The position numbers were made by a program, and so were the translations under genes. A stretch of 64,000 nucleotides of DNA from Clytia hemisphaerica (taxonomy: Eukaryota > Cnidaria > Hydrozoa > Leptothecata > Clytiidae): assembly GCA_902728285.1 (NCBI GenBank), contig CACVBU010000178.1:2530869-2594868 (forward strand), in the 5' to 3' direction. The first letter of the stretch is position 1. Each line of letters begins with the position of its first letter. The notes beneath the pieces are model-generated. The model saw only the letters and a list, made by a program, of their open reading frames with translations, had not been told where the DNA came from and searched no databases. Below, piece by piece: positions 41,367 to 53,659 of this stretch.

Positions 41367-41794
41367 AATTCGACCATCATCGTGATATATCGAAAATGAA
41401 TTTCGGACGGATTATGACAGTACTTAAAAATTGAAACTTCAAGAAGTCTGGAAACGAATGAAACAAATTTGTGGTTAAAGAATTGTCGCAATAATATTAC
41501 AATTTTTCAATTTAATGTCAATTTAAATACAATCAAACAAACCAGATAATTTCAACCTTAAAATCTACCCACTAGGTAATTATTAATACATTGGCTTTTA
41601 TTGAAACCAAAAACTGACCCTTATCAAACTAAATGAATTTCGGCGTTAAAGTCTACCTACATGTGTAGATAATTATCATTGTATTGATCATTGACCCTTC
41701 TATTGGAAAAGTTGTACAATGTGGGATCTTTTTCCCCACAACTTTTCTTTAAAGAGATGACCCTGACTTTTCTTTTGTCTTCAGAGGAGTTTTA

Positions 41795-42052
41795 ATATGC
41801 CAGATGGTTGAAAAAATCAAATTTTACAGAGATTTAATTTGGCAGATGAAGGAAATTTTTGGGCCAAAAAACACATCTAAAGAAGCAAAAATCAGCTTTT
41901 AAAGCCTAAAGAAGCAAACAGTTAGGGAATGGAAGAAAAAATCTAAATTTGGCGGATCGCTAATAGAACTAATTTTGGCGGAAACTAAATTTGGCTAAAT
42001 TTCGGGTAAATCAAATTTTCTTTCCGTCACAATTTCTTCTTTTAAAGTACAT
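41795..42052. mobile_element. Foldback family K, diverged copy
   Basis: Contains TAAATTTGGCGGATC, TTTTGGCGG and an ATTTTCTTTCCGTC...TTTCTTC right end, matching 20487-20789. Confidence 0.65.
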
Positions 42053-42059
42053 ATTTATG

Positions 42060-44500
42060 TATAGAAAGTCAGAGGGTTGAACGGCAAAATACACAGAAGA
42101 TGACTTTCAGTTTTTAAAAGTCTTCAATTTTCAAACACGGAAATTTTCTCACAAATCTCATAATCATATGACATATGTGTAGGATTTAAAAACTTTTTTT
42201 AGGATCTACAGATATTTTGTTTGTAAAAATAGATGTTTTTACTTCGTAATAGTTAATTTTAATCCTAGTGCAAACTAACGTAAAAATAGTTCACGAAATT
42301 CAATTCAGTAAAAAGATTATGAACAAATACTGTAAAAAAAAACTACAACTTTGATTAAATAGTAGATTTTGTACGCAATCCAAAAAGACTAGGAGAAATG
42401 ACCGTAGAGTGACCTTTTTTGAACTTTAAGCAGTTTGACCTTACTTAATTCAAAACAAACTTTCTTCGCCCATGCGGCACCAAAAATTACAAGACCTAAT
42501 TCTTACCAGATAAACTAGAAATTTCAACCGGCTGTTTCAGTTTAATCTTAGACCACGCTCACACGCTACGGTTCCATTTCGCTCCAAAACGGAATGAAGC
42601 CATTTTATTGGTTTTAACATTCTATTGGTTAAAAGTGACGCTAATATTGACTTTAAAAAGTGGCTTCATTTAATTTCGGAGCGAAGCGGAACGGTTACGA
42701 GCGAACATGATCTTATAAGTTCTAAAGGGAGAGTGGAAGTTGTTTTTCACTTTTCACAGATTTTACGTAAATGTAAGTATGACACGTCAAAGATTTTAGT
42801 TCAAAAGAATTGGATAAACATAAGAAAGAAAAAACAAGATTTTAATGACTGTGGATTTGCTTACACTTAAATCAAGAGGATTTTAATCTAACGGAGCTTT
42901 TAAAACCGTACTTTAATGAATATGGTTTTAACTGACCACTGCTGTACTTTAAAAATCAATCATTTTCTTTGTTTTGTAAAACATCTCTGTACATAAATCT
43001 TACATCATTTGGTGTATATAGTTTACTAGTATCACGAATGACTCATCGCTTGTTAGTTTAGATATGCTAAGCCGACTTAAGTGTTTTTATTGACATTGAA
43101 CTAATTTCTTCCTATTTTATTATTGCCTATGATTGATTATCAATGTCACTTCATTGTATCAAAATTTTAATCTTTATTTGTTAATTATCAGAAAGGGTAG
43201 ACAATGCCATTTGTTAAGTTATGACGCAATCCTACGAGTACAACTCCGTGATCAGGTCTACCTTTTATAGTAGCGAGATTATGTGTCTAACCTTTTGAGG
43301 ATGGATGAGCGAATGAAAAAATTGAAATTACCTTCAGCTTGGACCTGGACGATTGAGTACGGTGAAAGTAAAGATTTACCGTTGTCCTCAGTTGATCAGG
43401 ATCTAGACAAAGCAAATGCAAACCACCTCCGTTACAGAAAGACACCGATACACTAACTCGATAGTAGAACTACATTAGAGTGTATTTCAGTATTTCTCTG
43501 TGCCGGGTTGTTTCCCCTCTAGTAGCCCTTCAAACATTTTATTTCGCAATAGTAAAATTTGTTGATAAGCTCACAATTACATCGTCATATCAATATATTT
43601 GTTTATTCGTTGTTTTTTTTCCCATGATTCTCTTTTTGCTTTCTGGAACTTTAGAAGATCCGATTATACCAAGAAACTTAAATGAAAATTTATAAAAGTT
43701 CTTCGATTAAACACTTTGCGTTTGTCAGATATTCCATTCAATATGACATAATGTATGTAGATAGTGTTCACTTAAGCGGAGAATTTACCAGTAATCTTGA
43801 GTTTTCCGTCTAGTAAAGATTACGTCATGATTAAATAAGTGCAAAACTCAATGAATAGTATCGATATTAAAAGCTTCACGGTAAAGTCATTTTAAAGATA
43901 ATGGACTTTAGACTTTTAGGGGGGTTAACAGAAAAAGTCACCAGTATGCTAAATAGAATGATTGCGTAAAACTTGTAAACGCTTGGACCAGTGGAATATC
44001 CTCAGGGGAGACTTCTTGGAAAGTCTAAAATATATTACAAAACACTGCGTACTATCTTTCTAGGAAATTTCAAAGGCCAACTATGACATAATAGAATTAG
44101 GATTTGAAATTACTATGTTGTGGGTTGAACCTAAAAAAAGGTATATATCTAAACTTACTTGATAACCCAATTTCATATAGAATTGTACTTTAAGATAAAA
44201 CAAATTCTGTCAATACCTTGTTGAATCTGATAAGAAAACACTGGACCACAAGACTACTTTGAACTCTTCCCAATATTATCATTGACATTCAAAAATATAC
44301 TTTATCAATTTTTTTAAATATATTTCTTTTTAAAAGTAAAATTCCTGTCATACTTCTAGTCGGGTGTCATAATTTTGGTATTTTAAACTTGTTCGGCATA
44401 AGGCACAAATGTTTGATTCTATTATGCTGAGTCGATTCCTACACAATTCTACGATCAACGAGATAAGATTAAATCCAGTTCGATGTCAAGACTTGAGAGG
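42060..44500. other. No supported gene; one small inverted repeat
   Basis: A foldback at about 42553-42705 (ACGGTTCCATTTCGCTCC / GGAGCGAAGCGGAACGGT) explains an 81-codon frame. A family H end scrap is near 43800-43840. Otherwise nothing seen. Confidence 0.4.
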
Positions 44501-44505
44501 ATCTA

Positions 44506-44761
44506 CAGTGGAGTGTCTTTAACTTGAACCTCTATAACTCTATAACTCTAATGTCTCCTTTATCTCGAACAAGTTTTATTGTCCCTTCAGTTAACAAAGC
44601 ATTGCAAACCTTACTCTATAACTCGAATTTCCTTAACTCGAACAAGTTTTATTGTCCCTTCAGTTAACAATGTTTTTTAAACGTTACTCTATAACTCGAA
44701 TTTCCTTAACTCGAACAAATTTATATTCACAATGAGTGTTCGAGTTATGGAGACTCCACTG
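44506..44761. mobile_element. pogo/Tigger-like MITE
   Basis: Ends CAGTGGAGTGTCTTTAAC / TTATGGAGACTCCACTG with an internal direct repeat (ACTCGAATTTCCTTAACTCG). TA precedes the left end, but TA does not follow the right. Confidence 0.7.
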
Positions 44762-44769
44762 AATCAGTT

Positions 44770-46680
44770 GAATTTCTCCATATATATTTGAAAAGTAAAA
44801 TCCTTAATACATTTGAGTATTTTTTCCAGGATTAACCTCAGAGAAAATTTTGATTACTCCACGCTGGCAAATCACATATGCACTCATAAAAGCCATAGCT
44901 CCGTCACATTCACCATACCCCTTTTGAGCGCAGAATCAATCACCTGTTATTAGGTTATAGTAGGCTGCTGGCATCCACTAACGGATTCGTGCTCCTTATA
45001 CTACCTGGGGTCTTGTAAATGTCTGCGATTTAGACTTATAGCTAAGTTATAGCTAAACTGGTGTCATAACTATAGTATTTTAAATATGCACGAAACAAGG
45101 GAAGGCACAAGCGATTAATTCCAAATATGACGTGGAGAAATTGCAAACAAATATGGCGATAAATCAAAATTGGAATCCGGGGTCAAATTCTTCAAAGCTC
45201 CCTATACAAGCAAACTGCTGATAACTCATAAAAACTCCTTTATTATTTTCTGTGTCCGTGGGTCTATGTGTGATGCATTTCCAATGCTGTTAATTGTGTT
45301 CTGCAACGAGCTTGACCATAATGCAATGCAATGATTAAGTTTGATTTTCCCCTGTTTCTTAGATTGCTCTACTTAATCTAAGAAGTTTGCATACCATAAA
45401 TTTGAGGGAAAATGGACATATAATCTATAACAAAAAAACCCACACAATTTTGCACTTTGCATCTGCAGGAAATCTAAAGTGAACAATTTTGTAAATGTAA
45501 TAATTAGTACAATCCTAAATTTCTTGGTATTGGTCATCATAATTGGGATTTAAACTTATCATTTGGGAAAAATCCATTGTGTTTAGACGACTTGGGATGC
45601 CGCCAATTCTACAAAGTTTTCCCTTATTCGGTATGTCGCCTCAAAACAGCAGTGGGTTAAAAATTCGAAAATTGTCAACACAAATCCTGTATCAAACAAT
45701 TTGAAATACTGCCAATGTCAAGAAAGTGACTCCATTGTTATTTACGTAGAACCTGATGCATATTTTTATACATCAATCCTGAGGTAAAAAAAATATCAGA
45801 ATTAGTAAATTTCAAGAAAAGTATAACAGACCCATAGTATTTTTTTGGAGTTATCTTTTTTTGTTTCACGGAAAGGGTTAGGTACAGGCTAAAGTACCGA
45901 ATCAGGACGATTAAGTAAAATACCGTAGTTAAAATCTGTAGTGAGAGAGAAATCGATAATCTCTTATCACCATAGTAACACAAAATACGGACAGTTTTAT
46001 CAGCAGTCACACTAAGTGTAATAGAAAAGCGTGCTTGATGACAACATAGTAAAAATGACATCATCGAAAAAGATCGATAAGTTAAAAAAAAAAAAAGAAC
46101 AATACATACTGATAGTGAAGGAAAGAAAAAAAAAATCGCTCGGCCTGCTAATCTAACAATATAGAGATTTTAAAGAACAATTGATTCTATTCTTTAATAA
46201 CTTGTCACCCACGCATCAAATTTTCAATATAAACCACGTTGTATCGTTTGGATAAATCATTACACCAACAAACCATTGAATTGATAATATTCAAAGTGGA
46301 AATAAAGCTGGAAATCAGAAATCAGAAGATTGCAGTCAAAAGGAAAGACGAAGAGGAAAATCACTAAAGGATATTCACCAACTACGATCATTAATTATTG
46401 CGCAATACCATCTGCTAACACTGTAAAGGTAAGAGGAACTTTATACTCTACCGGCTTAAGGAAAACTAAGGATTAGCGCCGTATGAATCCGATACTAATT
46501 CTCATCCGGTTCATGTACAATTCTGATACAATAGGTTTTTATGTAGCACATGTTGCAATTTTGATAGAATGACCGATACTGAAAGCTCAATATACATTGT
46601 ATACTCAAACTGGTTGACAGATAATACCATACGGATAATATCACTTTACAAAAGAGTATTCAATGATGAAATTCAGAACG
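44770..46680. other. No supported feature
   Basis: AT-rich; a 108-codon minus-strand frame at 45738-46064 has no domain or splice support. Confidence 0.35.
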
Positions 46681-46683
46681 CTA

Positions 46684-46781
46684 TCCAACTGGCACACAAT
46701 GTTGTTTCAACGTTTATCTAAGGTTCACAACGTCAATATAGCGTTGGATGAATGTTAAAAGGACGTTGTTTGCCAGCTGGG
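46684..46781. mobile_element. AACGTT palindromic MITE, copy 4
   Basis: TCCAACTGGCACACAATG ... TTGCCAGCTGGG, flanked by TA on both sides. Confidence 0.85.
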
Positions 46782-46789
46782 TACGGCAT

Positions 46790-48840
46790 ATATTTCGATC
46801 AACTCCCGACCAACATTATCTTAAAATTTTAAGATACTAGCACTCAGCCATATTGACACCCGAATGACATCTCTTACCTATCTTTGTACATTTACTAATC
46901 TGCTATGATAAAGGGAAGGTCGATTAACATATCTGTCCGAAAGTAACAATATTTGGAATATATTTAACAAATGATGAAATAAACAGACGAGCTAGACTTA
47001 CAATCTCACCAAAGTCATTTTGCTGATCTTTGAAAACTTCTCGCGGTTCTAAAGTTAAGTAACACTGCAAGTATTTATGTGAGCTCCATGTATCACATAT
47101 ACAATGGGGAGCTACAGGAGTATGCGAATTAAAGCTTTTTGATAAACCAGGGACATGTGATGCGGAACTAGAAATTCTTTTAAAAGTTAAAACAACGGAG
47201 CCGATTTTGTTTGTTTTATCGTTAAATCATACTTGACAGGCTAGTCTTAGACGGTTCTTTTAATCACACAAAATGATTGTGCTTTAGAAAACAAGCTCAT
47301 TAATCCTCTGTGATTAATTGAAAGCCATTAAGCTGATAATTAGGTGATCACGTTTTTTTTATTGCTGGGTCACTGTAAAGTTTTAGGACCTACAAAGCTT
47401 CTTAACAGTATTCAAACAGTGAGTTTGAATGAGCTTAAACTAAATCATAATTCTTGCGCACAGTTTTTCCGTCTCCTCCCATCGAACCGTTATTTTAACG
47501 GCAATCAGCAATCAAGCCGGTAAAATCTATTATAAAAGACACACCATGATCTTTCTAGAAAAACATGACAAATTTAATCCGTTTTTTACGCTATGAGGAA
47601 GTAAGATGATAGAAGTTTATTATAGTATATAACACATAATATCGTTATGAAAAATGATAATCTTAAATGTGAGTGACGTTATTTTTTTTCTACCCCCATG
47701 ATGATGGCATATAAAAGCTTTGAGAGTCACTAATTCTTTTTATGCTACATCCATTCAAATTTCCCCCTTATTTAAAAGCCAAATGGAGAAAAAGATGAAG
47801 CTTAGAGCAAATAAGGAAAATATAGTTCGGTAGTGTGTGGTGTGTTGTGTAAGGTGCTTAAGAAAAGGTGAATTTGATCATAACTTTTTTGATAAAAACT
47901 CAAATATTTGTATGACGATTAGAGGTAAGTACTGTGCAGATTAGGCAAAAATGAGCAAACATTAATGGAAAAACTGTACACTTTTTAATTCATTGCGTAA
48001 CATCTTTTAAATATCAATTGAAATCTTTAGCCATGTCTAATTACTACGGATGGTGACAGTTTTAGGATTTCAGTCGGGGGTTGACCTGGGCAAGGATACA
48101 TCATTTTAAAACTGGTCTCTGTTCTACAGGAAAAAATGTTAAATCCGACAATTATAAATGGATAGGCAGATTTCGAATTAATTTCTTCTAGTAATTTTAA
48201 TCTCTGAATTTTTAACCATATTTTATGATTTCCAAGATATTCATACTGTACTGTTCTGACGTAAAAGATTTAAAGTGAGACTTTGATTTGTCAGTGAGAA
48301 TGTCACGACGAAATATAAACCTCGACTCAAGTTTTTTATGAGGCAGTGGTTAGCTTGCGTCCACCCTGATTGGTGTGATCTTATACTTTTTAACTCAAAA
48401 TTTAATCAAGACACTTCCATACCAAAATAGAAAAACAAAAATCCGGTTTATTGCCACCGCAAATATTGCAAATACGACAACGATAACGACTCGGCTAAAA
48501 TAACCTCAAAAATCAGCAAACGGCAGAAACATGTGATATTCTTGTGAAGGAAGTAGATAATAACATAGCATGCTTACACGAAAAAGAACAACAAAATCTC
48601 CGCTAATTAGCGAGTTTCAGTCAGTCATCAAATGTAAAATCAGAAAAGATTAGAGGAAGACTTTTAATTACTATAATGTCATGCTATGTTAGCTTTTCCT
48701 ACCTCTTCAGAAAAAAAAAACACTTTGTCTTTTCAATGAAGATTTCAATGAATAAATAATAACAGACAATACTCTTTTGACTGTTGATATTGGTTCATCA
48801 ATTAATTGCGCATTACAAGGAACTTGACATCTCAACCACA
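46790..48840. other. No supported feature upstream of gene 4
   Basis: AT-rich, without recognised repeats; candidate regulatory space of gene 4. Confidence 0.35.
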
Positions 48841-48842
48841 TG

Positions 48843-48850
48843 TATAAAAA
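48843..48850 (+). promoter_or_regulatory. TATA box of gene 4
   Basis: TATAAAAA 90 nt before the start codon. A pyrimidine-rich CTTTCTACTCTTACAG follows at 48884-48899 and looks like a splice acceptor just downstream of the expected transcription start, which would fit spliced-leader trans-splicing if the organism uses it. Confidence 0.5.
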
Positions 48851-48932
48851 GCCATGCGTATCTTTGAAATTCAATTCATTTTACTTTCTACTCTTACAGA
48901 GATACAACTAAAGTTGAACCAAACATTACATC

Positions 48933-50135
48933 ATGGATAACCAATCAATTGCAGCTATTGTTATGACCTCATGTATTGGATTATTTATCATATGGTTCAT
49001 ACACCAAAGATACAATTGGTTCAAAACAATCATCAACAGAAACCCTATATACGCCACATTGCGACCAGTCATCACCAAAGCAACCGAAGATGCTGAATAT
49101 GAGAAAATCCAAATCCCAAGACAAATGGCAGCACCACAAGCAAATTTCCGACAATACCTGAAGTATCTGTATTTGGCATGCCTACCATACTTCTGGTCCA
49201 CGCCCATTAAAATCGCACAAGAATACTGGTCCCGTTTATTCGAAAGCAAATTAACAATGGCACAAAGACGGCAACGTTTAGCAAAGATGATTTTGGAGAC
49301 ATCCTTGATTCTACTTTTTGAACGTAAATTGGAAGAAAATATTTGGAGATTTGCCGTCCAGAATTTCCTTTTACCTGCTGAGAATGAAGAAGCACGCAAG
49401 ATTGAAGAATGTACATTCGATATTGGATTGGACGAATCTGGTGAACCAAGCTTCTTAGAATTGCAATTGGAAGGTAAGCAGATTGAAGATATGGATACTT
49501 GTTTCGGGTTTTTAAACACTCTATGGTGTGTCTACACTCATTCTATGACTCACATCGAAGCTGGTAATATTGCTGAACTCAATCTAACCAAAATCAAAGA
49601 CAACGAGGACCTATCTGATGATTTCAAATCCAGTATTGATGACATGCATTCAGCTGTCTCTGGAATGAACGAATCAGCCAATCACTACCCAGCAGATATT
49701 TGGGGAATCCCAAGGCAAAATCTACAAATCGTTCTTGGATATAACTCACATCGCCAGATCAAGAATCACCAGAATATAATTCATTGTATGGGAATCTCCA
49801 AATTTGTTCAATTCACAATGAAAGCTAGACGAGTCTTTCAAAAACATTTGGCACATACTGGTATCTCCATCTCAACTTTATCTGCAAATACAATTTTCCA
49901 TTCGTTGGATCATTACAATTTAGGAAAGTATATGATTCACGAAAGGAAACAAAAATCCTTTCTCGGTATCGATTCTCGCATGATCACATCACTCCTTGGA
50001 AGATTGAATTATGATTTTGGAAGATTCCAAGGCATGCAATATACAAAATACCAAACCTGGCGAGCTATTTATTTAGAGCTTTATGAAATTGATGCTTATT
50101 TGGCGGACAAAGTTCACATGTTTGTCAGCGTATAA
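48933..50135 (+). CDS. Gene 4: intronless 400-residue single-pass membrane protein, unknown
   Basis: One uninterrupted frame with a good start context (CATCATGG), an upstream TATA box and AATAAA 21 nt after the stop. Residues 7-23 are hydrophobic (AAIVMTSCIGLFIIWF), flanked by HQRYNWFK, so an N-terminal anchor is likely, with the remaining 375 residues on one side. These look helical and globular, with many W, Y and F and no repeats. Sequons are present (NLT, NES). I do not recognise any domain or catalytic motif. The lack of introns among intron-rich neighbours could mean a retroposed copy, a taxon-restricted gene or a transferred gene. A 197-codon antisense frame over its 5' half is a shadow. 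Confidence 0.78.
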   Translation: MDNQSIAAIVMTSCIGLFIIWFIHQRYNWFKTIINRNPIYATLRPVITKATEDAEYEKIQIPRQMAAPQANFRQYLKYLYLACLPYFWSTPIKIAQEYWSRLFESKLTMAQRRQRLAKMILETSLILLFERKLEENIWRFAVQNFLLPAENEEARKIEECTFDIGLDESGEPSFLELQLEGKQIEDMDTCFGFLNTLWCVYTHSMTHIEAGNIAELNLTKIKDNEDLSDDFKSSIDDMHSAVSGMNESANHYPADIWGIPRQNLQIVLGYNSHRQIKNHQNIIHCMGISKFVQFTMKARRVFQKHLAHTGISISTLSANTIFHSLDHYNLGKYMIHERKQKSFLGIDSRMITSLLGRLNYDFGRFQGMQYTKYQTWRAIYLELYEIDAYLADKVHMFVSV

Positions 50136-50155
50136 AAAAACAATTAAAACTCAGC

Positions 50156-50161
50156 AATAAA
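50156..50161 (+). terminator. Polyadenylation signal of gene 4
   Basis: AATAAA 21 nt after the TAA stop of gene 4. Confidence 0.7.
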
Positions 50162-50169
50162 AATGAAAA

Positions 50170-50915
50170 AACAACTTATTGTAATGACGAACTTAAAGGA
50201 AAAAATTATTTTTTCGTTAAAGTAATTTTATAGGAATTTGTAAAATTAAAATATTTATTTATGTTGATTTTTTTGTATATATGATATCTTATGCTTTCTT
50301 TATGCGCCCATCTTATTATCTTACATGTTTTAACAAACTTAAAAAAAGAAGATTTATTTACTTTATTTCATTTTTTATAGCATTTTAAAATTGTAAAATT
50401 TATATTTTTGATAATTACTTCGTATTTTAAGCCAAAAATAATTCTTTCATGAAATATTTTGGAAAACTGTAAAATATTAAATATTATCTTAAAAGAATAA
50501 TTATTTTAAGTTAAAGTATCTACTGCCTATTATCTTTCTTCCCACTCTCTCTGGTTGGTATTTTACGGACCAGAACGAAAAATTGTCTACTGAAAATTAA
50601 ATTTTTATGGATATTCAGTGTTATATAAAAGATTGTCTGTACCAAATTTCAAGTCAATATGGCCAATCTAACATGCTAAATCGAAATTTGAATTTTATGG
50701 ACACTTTTTTTTTTGGACCATCCGGTAAAAGGGAATTTGTAAATGCTGCGTGAGCGATATCTTTTTTTTTGGTGAGAATATATAGCATTTACGCCTATAA
50801 TTATCTTATCTACTCTTCCAAAAAATATTAATCTGAATAACAGGCTGGTCGAATGTGTAATTTTAAGTTATTTTTCGAAACATTGTAATTGATACCATTG
50901 GAAAGTATTCAATAC
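50170..50915. other. No supported feature
   Basis: Very AT-rich 3' flank of gene 4; nothing recognised. Confidence 0.35.
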
Positions 50916-50919
50916 ACGT

Positions 50920-51272
50920 ATTTTTTTTAAAGAATACACTTTATAAGAATGTCCATGATGAAAATGGTCTAAAAATTAAGAATAATGCTAAGAATGTCAC
51001 CATCATGGAATATTGCTACTCAAGCTAAGAATGTCATCTTTTAGAGCATTTTTGATTATAAAATTGTCTAATAGCCCCAAGTAAGGCTGACTACTTTCAC
51101 AAAAATGCCATTTTATGCTTGAGACGTATGTACTAAATGTTAAATCTAGTCTGAATTAGGATCCTAACTTAAGAATGCTTTAGGAATATTTTAGGATGAT
51201 TTTCCCAAAAAAGTTAAGAATATCCATGATGAAATGGATTTACACCATTCTTATAAAAAAAAGCGTGTACTA
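50920..51272. mobile_element. Family L foldback
   Basis: CACGTATTTTTTTTAAAGAA ... TTCTTATAAAAAAAAGCGTG with AAGAATGTCCATGATG/AAGAATATCCATGATG near each end. Confidence 0.7.
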
Positions 51273-51279
51273 GGTGGAG

Positions 51280-52740
51280 ATTTCTCATATGTCTTTGTCA
51301 AATCCCTGCAAATAGATAAAACATGACGATTCAGTTTCGCTTTCACATCCAACCAAGCAACGACAAAGCATAAACATATGTTTAAAGATATATTTCTTAT
51401 TCTAAAAAGTTTAAAAAAAATCCGAATCACGATTTGGCATGGACACTATGTACTTAGGAAAGCACATTCTGAAGAAGAAAGTATAAAGTAAAAAAATGAA
51501 AGAGAGTTCTGGCACGATTTTTTTTTCCTAAGCAACAATTTTACGCTTCCTTTTGGCACGCAAAATTTCATTGAAAAAAAGTCCTATTTGCGTGGTGTCG
51601 TTTCAGCGCTTCTTTTTTTTGCTTTAAGAAAAAAGAACTTGCTTAGGAAGCAAAAATCAATAATTTTAGAAGAAAAATGAAGTAAATTAATCATCAATTT
51701 ATGAGAATGACATGAAAAAGACATTTATAAAAAGTTAATCCAATTTAGTCCGCAATTTCAGTTGAAACGCAAAAACATATGTCAAACGCCTACTCTGGAA
51801 TCAGAGATTTGGAAAAAGAGGATAAGAAATGCGCTATTCATCTATTTGAAGCTAGGCTGTAGAATCTTTTGTTTCTATTGAAATGTCTGCGGCCGATCGA
51901 TTGTTTTCGTTCTGAACCAATCAGAGCGCTTGATTCGTTATGCGCACAAGACTAGAAGTACAAACAAAAAATGGCAGCCGTGATTGATATCGAAAGTGAA
52001 TTTTTTTTTCTTTCTAAAATCGAGAATTTTGTTATTTTTTATAAGCACTTTTTTACTTTGGACAAGACTTTGGGTTGCGAGCCTTAAATAGTTTCTCAGC
52101 TTTATTTGTAAAAAATATTTTCCTTGCTGGATAATTTAGATACCAAAATAATTGAAATGTGTTGCGTTAGAATACAAACAAAGCTGGTAAAACTAGTTTA
52201 TCATTATTCTCGGGCTAAAGTTTCTAAGAAACAATACCATAAAGGCCTCTTCAGTAGGGATAGCGAGGTTGAAAATAAAACCTTGGAGGACAAAAAAACA
52301 ACAACAAATGTCAAAGAAAGAAAAGGAAAAAAGAAACGATGGCCATTCATGATATCAATGCCAGGAGGTCATAAATACCATGAAAGCTTTCTTGTAATAA
52401 CTTTATGAGTTCTAGACAACAAAACATAAAATAATCTTACAATACCATTGAAAAAATACAAAAATTATACCGAAGACATCACCAGGGGATTTCCCCAGAT
52501 ATGTTAGAAAAAATATTATAAAAACATCGTAAAAATGAGGTTAAAAAAACTATGCATTTCCATCCAACCCACCAAATAATAGTGTATAAAAATTAAATAT
52601 TCTTCCACAGTGTATATTATGTATATTTGAATTACAGATTGTCATTGTTAGTTTGTATTTTTTTCAGTGCATAATATGACTTCGCTATTTCTCTGAATAT
52701 AAATCTTCTTTGCAACTGCTGCAAAAGATTAAGAACAAAA
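51280..52740. other. No supported gene
   Basis: A 94-codon plus-strand frame at 52124-52408 ends in a lysine-rich stretch; no domain or splice partner seen. Confidence 0.35.
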
Positions 52741-52751
52741 AGACTTTTCAG

Positions 52752-53645
52752 GGGTTGGTCTAAAAAGCAGGGTAGCCAATGGGGTAGCCAATTGGGCTAG
52801 GTTATGGAGTACCTCTTTTTGTCTAAACTTTTGAAATCTGAAACCTGTTTTCATGTGGAAATAACTATTACAACATCTTGTTAATGATTCAATGTAATAA
52901 AATTTAAGATTCCTTTCGAACTTCAGCCACAATAACCCTTTTTCCAAAGGTACTTAACTTTGTTACTTCTCAAGAGACCTGGCGCCATTTTGTCTTCCTT
53001 CTTGGCTTCATTTGAAAATTTACAGACCCGAATAAAAAATATATACAAAACAGTTTTTAATATTTTAGATTTAGATTTTATTTATATTTTTAATTGTTAT
53101 TTCCGTGAAGCTGTAATTCGATGATAATAGCTTTGGAATCGCCTTTGGGCCATATGATCTCTAATCTTGTCATATCTTAACAATCCTTTGTTATTGAATC
53201 ATGTTTAGATGTTTCAAACAATTAACTCCTTTCAAAATTTTTAAATATGGCAGCTTATAATAGGTACAAAAAGTCTTTAGAAATAGCTCTATTATAATGA
53301 AGCTCTATTTCTTACTCCTCGTGCATTAACATGTGGTAATTCATATCTTTGTTTATCTTTGGAATCATACATGATCAATCTAATTCTATTTATTCTTTTG
53401 TATTTTCATTTTCATTTTTAAGTTTAGGCGGAAGAGCAATGTGTACAAATTGAAGCCAAATAAATGTGAAATAAAAAAAATAAAAAAATCTAAGTATCAA
53501 TCAGATTCATGCTCCTTGGTCAGTAAAATGTGGTTCTATGCATTCATTTTTGGTATTTCTATTCTGGTCTGTAAAATATTTAGGTACCCCACAACCTAGC
53601 CCAATTGGCTACCCCAATTGGCTACCCTGCTTTTTAGACCAACCC
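52752..53645. mobile_element. Mutator-like non-autonomous element with 9-bp duplication
   Basis: Ends GGGTTGGTCTAAAAAGCAGG / CCTGCTTTTTAGACCAACCC over about 50 bp, flanked by ACTTTTCAG (52743-52751, 53646-53654). GGG ends and 9-bp duplications are typical of MULEs. A fragment of one end is at about 11560-11608. No transposase frame. Confidence 0.85.
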
Positions 53646-53659
53646 ACTTTTCAGTATAA

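Noticed and set aside
42625..42870. 81-codon plus-strand frame
   Set aside because: Starts inside a small inverted-repeat element; no domain.
48926..49519. 197-codon minus-strand frame
   Set aside because: Antisense to gene 4, which has promoter, start context and polyA signal; no domain in the antisense product.
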